From Lithodes maja (lineage: Eukaryota > Arthropoda > Malacostraca > Decapoda > Lithodidae), in contig JBAKBP010013085.1 of the NCBI GenBank assembly GCA_037953745.1, forward strand, positions 1-64,000: a DNA stretch of 64,000 nucleotides. The letters run 5' to 3'. How positions within the stretch are numbered: position 1 is the stretch's first letter; each line of letters begins with the position of its first letter. Shown one piece after another: positions 58,124-64,000 of the stretch. The translations under genes and the position numbers were made by a program. A model generated the notes under the pieces. That model was not told the DNA's origin. It worked only from the letters and a program-made list of their open reading frames with translations, and ran no database searches.

Positions 58124-59992
58124 TGTTACGATCCAGGTTCTCAAAGACACAGGGCTCTTCAACATTGGACTAGATAATGGCAAAAAGCAACAACGGTAAC
58201 ACTAGATCCAACCCCTGCCTTAAACACTGGAAAACAATCCACCATTACCGCCCTGAGTCGTGCCTGGACAACGAGGTATCCTATGACTCGGTAACTGGTG
58301 CACACACACACTAGGCTGACGCTCAATAAAACAGCCTATTCTCAAACAGTAAAAGATTACTCGATTATGTTACACAAAGAAAAGATAGTTAACGTGATTA
58401 ATTAACGTTACGGTAGATACTCAAATAACTGGCACTCCTGTATTAAAGAAAGTGCCATGCTAGTCCTGCAACATCAACTGGAAACTTCTGAAATAAGTCT
58501 GATGCTGGGAAGATGTTCGTAAAGAATCTTGAACAATTATAATGCAGAATACGGATCACAATAAATGCTAGGACATATAGTAATAATAGGCCGGCGAATA
58601 ATAAAGACTGCGCAAAGGTAGTAATGCTCGACAACTAAAGAAATGCTTCGTGACACAATGCAACAGCCTACTAGGGTTGTGCAACTCAACAACAACCTCG
58701 GCTCAAAAGTGCAGTGAATAATAATGCTGCATACATATAATAAGGGGGCTTATCTCTAAGCAGTGTATGCTCAGTTAATAAAGTCTAGCTGGGGTATCAA
58801 GGCAGGGCAACAATGGGCGAGCATGCGGCTCGTAGCCTAACGTTGTCCAAGGGTGGTATAATGAAGATTACGTTATATGACGGGGATGCTCTCTTGATAA
58901 ATCTAGGTCTCTAGTACCTAGCTCTATCCTGGCGATCCCTCAGAAGTCAACACAAAGAGGCAGCACTATGTTGTGAGGGATAGGTTATGGCCCTCTCCCA
59001 CCACAGCGCTGTGCTCACAAAGTAAACCAACCCGAAGACAACTTAGGCTCCCACAGTACCTGTCGATGTCGTGCAGAGCTTAGCTAACACTGCATACATC
59101 GGAGACAACGACACAATAACCTTACCCCTAGTCTAGCTTTAGATAACCAAGCCGAATCACTCAACACCTTGCAAGGGAGACATATACCGGTCTACAACCT
59201 TCCCGAGGGAGGACACATACGGAAAAGTCCGTCTCTCTAAACCTCAATAAAGCATAATACCTCCTTAACCTAATACATGGAAATATCTGAGAGCTTCGCG
59301 TACAATACGACTGGTCGATGGTGAACGTCTATGCTGAAACCAGAAGGGATGTTGAGTTTAATAAAGATTAGAGAATGAGAAAGGAGAAGTCGAGAGAGAG
59401 AAATAGTATGCAAAGTAGCGAGTATGGGGGACAGAATTGCAATGGATGTAGGCGATACGCGTGTCAGGCAAGCTCTGAGCTGGTAAAGAACACGAGGCAG
59501 CGACGGGAAGGGACTAGTTGACCACCCGGCCGCCAACGCCGTCAGCGCCCAAGCGAGCCGCGTCATAGATCACCTCGCTGCCGGGTGTACCCCCTCACAC
59601 ACTCTCGCTCGCCTCCCACACAAGCAACATTTATATTATAGCGAATATAAAATATAAGGCGCGGTCACAGACCAAAACAAAGACCATTTCTAGACTGTCT
59701 GTGGCAACACGACAATAATGAAATAAAGCAGATCATTCTAGGACAACTGTAGCCTATCCCCCCATCCTGGCGAGCGCTAGCGAGCTGCAATGCCCCACGC
59801 AACCATTCTGCTAACGCCGGGAGGCGTCACCCCCCCCCCAAGATATGGGACACTCAACCATGAGCCCATATCTGAACAGGCAGAATGTCGCTAGAATCTG
59901 CCACTCCTAACCACTCCGCCTCTCATGGAATGCAAGCTCAGTTTCCTCAAAAAAAAATACAACCACATTTTATATATAAAAAAATCTTATCA
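58124..59992 (-). repeat. 3' LTR of Gmr1-like element
   Basis: In the sense direction it begins TGATAAGATTTT after a purine run and ends CTGGATCGTAACA. It is 1.87 kb, close to the 1.89-kb LTR at 19039-20932 with which it shares scattered blocks. Confidence 0.85.
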
Positions 59993-60330
59993 CCCTTCCC
60001 AAATATAATACATTAATTCATAACATTGTGCTCCCAGAGCGAGCTTTAAGAAGCACAGCCTACTGAGGGAAAATCATCTGCACTCAGTACTCAGCTACAA
60101 TATTATCTTAAAATTAATTATTAAAAGAAAGTTTTTATTTAATTTTTCATATTTTATTTTAATGTTGTTTTTGGCGGCTACTATAGATGTAGCCTAATTT
60201 TCTTCTAATCAAAGCCAACAACTCCTGCCCTGCGACCGTACGCTGATGCTACACACGCGAGCCAACAAGCACCAGCGCAAAAATACACCGCGAGCCAAGA
60301 CAGGAGGCTATACCAACATACTGTGGTAGC
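59993..60330 (-). other. 3' non-coding region and polypurine tract
   Basis: About 340 bases between the pol stop and the LTR. On the minus strand TTTGGGAAGGG lies directly before the LTR start and is the likely polypurine tract (59993-60003). Confidence 0.65.
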
Positions 60331-61600
60331 CTACCCCGGATCCTCCACCCTCGACAGACAGTCCGCAATCACATTCTCACAACCGGCAATATGGCGAATG
60401 TCTAAGTTGTACTCTTGCAACATGAGCGACCATCTGGTCAGCCTCATATTCCGGTTGTGGAATTGATTGAGGAATTTAAGCGGGTGGTGGTCGGTATACA
60501 CTACCACGACTGGCCCATATGCAGGAACATAGACCTCAAAGTGTCTGAGCGCTAACACGATTGCCAGCAGTTCCTTTTCAACAACCGAATAATTTTTCTG
60601 TGCTGAATTAAATTTCTTTGAAAAGAAACTGACTGGATGCTCAAGACCTTCCTCGTCTGTCTGCAAAAGTATGGCACCAGCCCCTACTCCGCTGGCATCA
60701 GTCGCCAACTGAAATGGTCGTTCAAAGTCCGGGGCCCTGAGGATAGGGTGAGTGCATAAAAGGTGTTTAACTACCGGTACTCGAAACGCCTGCTCACACT
60801 CAGGTGCCCAGCGGAACTTTTTATCTTTGGCTAGTAGATCTGTCAAAGGAGCTAACACAGTAGAATAGCCTCTTATAAAGCGGCGGTAATACCCAATCAT
60901 ACCCAAAAATCTCATGATCTGCCGCTTGGTGGTCGGCCTGGGGAACAAGTCGATAGCCTGTATCTTCTGTTGGGGCGGGCTCACCTGCCCTAACCCAACC
61001 ACAAACCCCAGATACTGCACCGTGGCTTGCACAAAGTCACACTTGCCCAGATTAACCACCAAGCCTGCTTTACTAAGTTGACTAAATAAGGCTTCTATGT
61101 GCTCACAGTGACTTTGGAAATCGTTGTCATAAATGATCACGGCATCAAGGTAGACAGTACAGTTTGGGATGTCTGCTACGATGTCGTTCATTAAGCTCTG
61201 GAAAGTGGCCGGTGCATTTTTCAGACCATATGGCATCACGTTGCAACGGTAAGTACTGCCATCCACCACAAACCCGCACACCTCTTTAGCCCGCTCAGAC
61301 AGTGGTACTTGCCAGTAGCCTTTGACGAGGTCTACCTTGGTCAAGTACCTTGCTTTCCCGATCTTATCCACACTGTCATCCACCCGGGGAAGAGGATATG
61401 CATTGGTGGGGGTCAACCCGTTCAAGCGCCAAAAGTCAATGCAGAACCGAACTCTTCCATCAGGTTTGGGCTGCAGAGTGACAGGAGAAGTCCACCGTAC
61501 TGCCCCCTTCTCGATCAAGCCTCTCGCCAGCATATACTCCAGCTCATCCCTGAGCGCTGGGAGTTTAATGGGTGGCACCCGATAAGGTATCGACTTGAAG
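60331..61600 (-). pseudogene. Gypsy reverse transcriptase and RNase H with YLDA active site
   Basis: Open from about 61600 to the stop at 60331. Numbering from the Met at 61578: WTSPVTLQPKPDGRVRFCID at about 29-48, motif A KVDLVKGYW with Asp83, MPYGLKNAPATFQ at about 115-127, then TVYLDAVIIY where YLDD is expected (Asp145, Ala146). RNase H follows with LATDASG (Asp294), VVEKELLAI (Glu334/336), YTDHHPL (Asp363) and IADCLSR. Every other core residue looks intact, so the Ala is a point change (GCC for GAC). It is separated from the integrase frame by a one-base slip in a C8 run. It may be a recently inactivated copy. Confidence 0.9.
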
Positions 61601-63955
61601 GGGGGGGTGCTCTCCTACATCGACATCATGCACCGCTTGAGTAGTGAGGCCTGGGTGCTCGGCAAATACAGTGGGGTATGAATCGAACAGGCGCTGCACT
61701 GCCACCTGCTGTTCCTCCGGCAGGTGCGCCAGAGCATCGTGCGCACATTGGCTCGAATTCCCCGCCCACTGATCAGCCGAGACATGACAATCCCAGTTAT
61801 CATCCACCTGATCATTGCTGCCCCCCTTTCCTTCTCCACCACGACCGCAGCAGGTCAACACAGGGACAGCTAGTGACTCAGGTGGGCGCCTCACATACTC
61901 CTTCAACAAATTAATGTGGCATAGTTGGTTACGCTTCTTCCGGTCTGGAGTGGCAACGAGGTAATCGAGATCGGAGATCTTTGACACCACCCGATAAGGC
62001 CTAGCGTACTTGGCAGCCAGAGGATGACCTGACAAAGGCAACAGGACCAACACCTCTTGACCTACCTGAAACTCCCGGAGTTTCGCCTTAGTATCATACC
62101 TGTCCTTCATACGGGCCTGCGAACTCACCAAATTACGCCCGGCCAGCTCCAGACTTCTAAGCATTCTCTCTCTGCTCTCGAGGACGTATCTCAACATAGA
62201 ACATGGCTTAGCAGTACCCTCCCAAATCTCCTTCACCATGTGGAGAGGGCCCCTCACCTGATGCCCGAAAACAAGCTCATTCGGACTGAAACCGAGACTC
62301 TCTCCAGGTACTTCTCTTGCCGCGAACAAAACATACGGCAGACCAAGGTCCCAATCCTTTCCGTTCTCTGCGCAGTAACATCGAAGCATGCTTTTCAGCG
62401 TGGCGTGCCACCTCTCCAACACCCCTTGACTCTCCGGGTGATACGCAGAAGAGACGACAGTGCTGATGCCATGCTGAATCATAGTTTGTTTGAACAGATT
62501 AGATGTAAAATTAGAACCTTGGTCCGATTGCACCTCTTGCGTGTAACCATACCGCGAGCAATACAAGAGCAGGTTCCAGACAACAGTTTTCGCCGTGCCA
62601 TTTCTCATTGGATATGCATCAGGATAACGAGTGGCCACATCCATGATAGTTAATATAAATTTATTACCAGCACTAGTAGGGGGTAGGGGTCCGACCATAT
62701 CAATGATAACCTTACTGAAGGGCGGTCCACTGACAGGAATGGGGTGCATCGGTATTGTTTGGTTAGGTTTTCCAACCCTCTGGCACGTATGACACCTTGC
62801 TATCCAGGTTAACACCTGCCCCTTCAACCCCGGCCACCAAAACAATTTTTCTAAAGCCGCCACCGTTTTTCTCACCCCTAGATGTCCTGCCAGTGGTATG
62901 TCATGCGCCAACCTCAGTAGGCTATCCCTGCACTCCCGTGGCACCACCAACTGGTCCACTACTCCGGACCCCTCTTGCCAACTACGTTTAGGGTCTTGAA
63001 AACGCCTATAGAGGATGCCTTCTAAATAAAAAAAATCTCCTGGCTGTGCATCGCCGTCCTTGTCGAGCTCTACAGCTCCATTAGCACACGTTTGGAGCTC
63101 AGGGTCCTCTAGTTGCAACCGACGTATATCTGAGGGTGCCAAGCGATCTAACTGCTCCCGGAGCAATGCATGACCTTCCCCGATACTGGGCTGCTCCCTC
63201 TGTCTCTCTCGATGTACATAACGTTGCTGTCGTGGAGACTCGTCATGCCCAGCCTCGTCACTCTCGATGACAGGCCCAGGGGCTACTCCAGAATTAAGTA
63301 ATGGTGCTAATACTGAATCACCCAGGAGAGCCGCCGAGTCAAAACTCTTAAAACCAACTCCAGCTTTAGCCTCCTCCTGTTGATCGTTCCTCCGCTGGTC
63401 TGAAGACGGAGGACTAGGCTGTGACACTTTAGCTGCCCGAGCTCGGGTGACAACACACGCCATGGGTTGTGTCTGGCACCGCTCGACCCACTCTTGCTCT
63501 TCCCTACTCACGTCGGCCGGCCTCTCGGCAACGACTAAGGGTAGAACCTCAGAAGCGGGCATTGCAAAGTCGTTGCCGAGAAGAAGGTCGACGCCCTCCA
63601 CTGGCAGTTTCTCCACAATCCCGACATCCAATTCACGTGCCACACCATCCACCTCCAACTCCAACCGCACCAGCGGGTATGACCGAGTTGCATTAATACC
63701 CTGCACCACTACCACCCGAGCCGCGTTTATAGGGTAGCCAGTCAAGTTTTTCATCAGAGTCTGGGAAGCACCGGTATCATGCAAGACCTCTACTCCATGC
63801 TTGCGCCCCGCCCACATCACGCAACTCCGCCCTCTATGGTCGCAAAAAAACATCCTGAGCAGGGTTCGAGCCTCCCAGGTGCTTCTGCATTGGCTGTGCC
63901 TCAGCCTCTGACGAACTGCCCCGGGCAAACTCAGATGACTTCGGAGACACACCAA
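61565..63955 (-). pseudogene. Gypsy protease and integrase (upstream pol)
   Basis: One 796-codon frame. The protease active site HDTGASQ is at Asp60, with LLLGNDFA near 124-131. A variable linker follows. Integrase has His351, His358, Cys388 and Cys391 for zinc, then Asp419 (IIDMVGPLP), Asp478 (QSDQGSNF) and Glu514 (GVLERWHATLK), an exact D-35-E spacing. A GPY/F-type module (KYARPYRV, about 649-656) and HINLLKEYVRR come next. The C-terminus (EEQQVAVQRLFDSYPTVFAEHPG) is the usual lead-in to gypsy RT, so the pol really is PR-INT-RT-RH. The start codon is unlikely to be native: a T7 run near 63850 shifts the frame, and the alternative upstream frame looks like gag. Confidence 0.9.
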
Positions 63956-64000
63956 TGTTGCAGGCCAAAGACACAGCTGCTGTAGGTGGTTTGCTAGGAC

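Larger units (their letters stand above)
58124..64000 (-). mobile_element. Gmr1-like gypsy element, 3' part
   Basis: A minus-strand LTR retrotransposon running off the right edge of the window. From upstream: a possible gag tail (about 64000-63860), protease, integrase, reverse transcriptase, RNase H, a 3' non-coding stretch, a polypurine tract and a complete 3' LTR. Integrase lies before reverse transcriptase, the Ty1/copia order, but the domain sequences are Ty3/gypsy type. This is the arrangement described for Gmr1-like elements. The 5' LTR and most of gag are outside the window. Confidence 0.88.

Noticed and set aside
63855..63880. B-box-like GGTTCGAGCC suggesting a tRNA gene
   Set aside because: No A box or cloverleaf is present, and it lies in the gypsy gag/protease coding region.

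Overview
The window looks like non-coding genomic DNA from an invertebrate animal, most plausibly a decapod crustacean. This is inferred from long GA/TC and CA/TG microsatellites, many CR1-, jockey/I- and RTE-like LINEs, BEL/Pao and Ty3/gypsy LTR elements, an Academ-type DNA transposon, TTAA-flanked MITEs and tRNA-derived SINEs. I recognise no host protein-coding gene, rRNA gene or ordinary tRNA gene. Almost every long reading frame belongs to a mobile element, and nearly all are broken.

Layout. 1-3140: anonymous DNA with a TTAA-flanked MITE. 3141-4925: 5'-truncated LINE. 6147-6275: long hairpin with a hammerhead-like core. 7850-8262: two tRNA-derived SINEs. 8345-8821 and 17537-17919: arms of a large inverted repeat that brackets a 6.2-kb Academ-like transposon (10840-17054). 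Its protein has paired Cys/His motifs, a central domain, an XPG/FEN-like nuclease split by two frameshifts, and a Cys-rich tail. 17922-20932: internally deleted gypsy remnant with a 1.9-kb LTR, abutting a jockey/I-like LINE (20933-23195). 24015-30842: BEL/Pao element with two similar 1-kb repeats but no reverse-transcriptase core. 32334-33530: 34-bp and 69-bp tandem arrays, the second interrupted by a LINE 3' end. 35204-36831: lone gypsy LTR. 37634-38073: MITE with perfect 16-bp inverted repeats. 40190-44541: nearly full-length CR1-like LINE with an esterase-type ORF1. 44542-48848: a TTAA-inserted element filled by a higher-order satellite that carries two later LINE insertions. 48853-49400: minisatellites. 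50700-51960 and 52790-53580: decayed LINEs. 54947-55120: Tc1/mariner-like MITE. 56051-57005: element with 49/50-identical inverted repeats and blocks of a 10-bp-phased ACTC motif. 58124-64000: 3' part of a gypsy element with copia-like gene order (protease-integrase-RT-RNase H, as in the Gmr1 group).

The elements are nested, which gives a relative chronology. The gypsy LTR abuts a jockey/I LINE in mid-frame, a TTAA element sits inside the CR1 5' leader repeat, and a jockey LINE and an RTE tail sit inside the satellite of that TTAA element. Best candidates for unusual biology are the Academ-like nuclease transposon, the phased-ACTC element, the reordered gypsy pol with a YLDA active site, and the higher-order satellite that seems to derive from transposon intron sequence.
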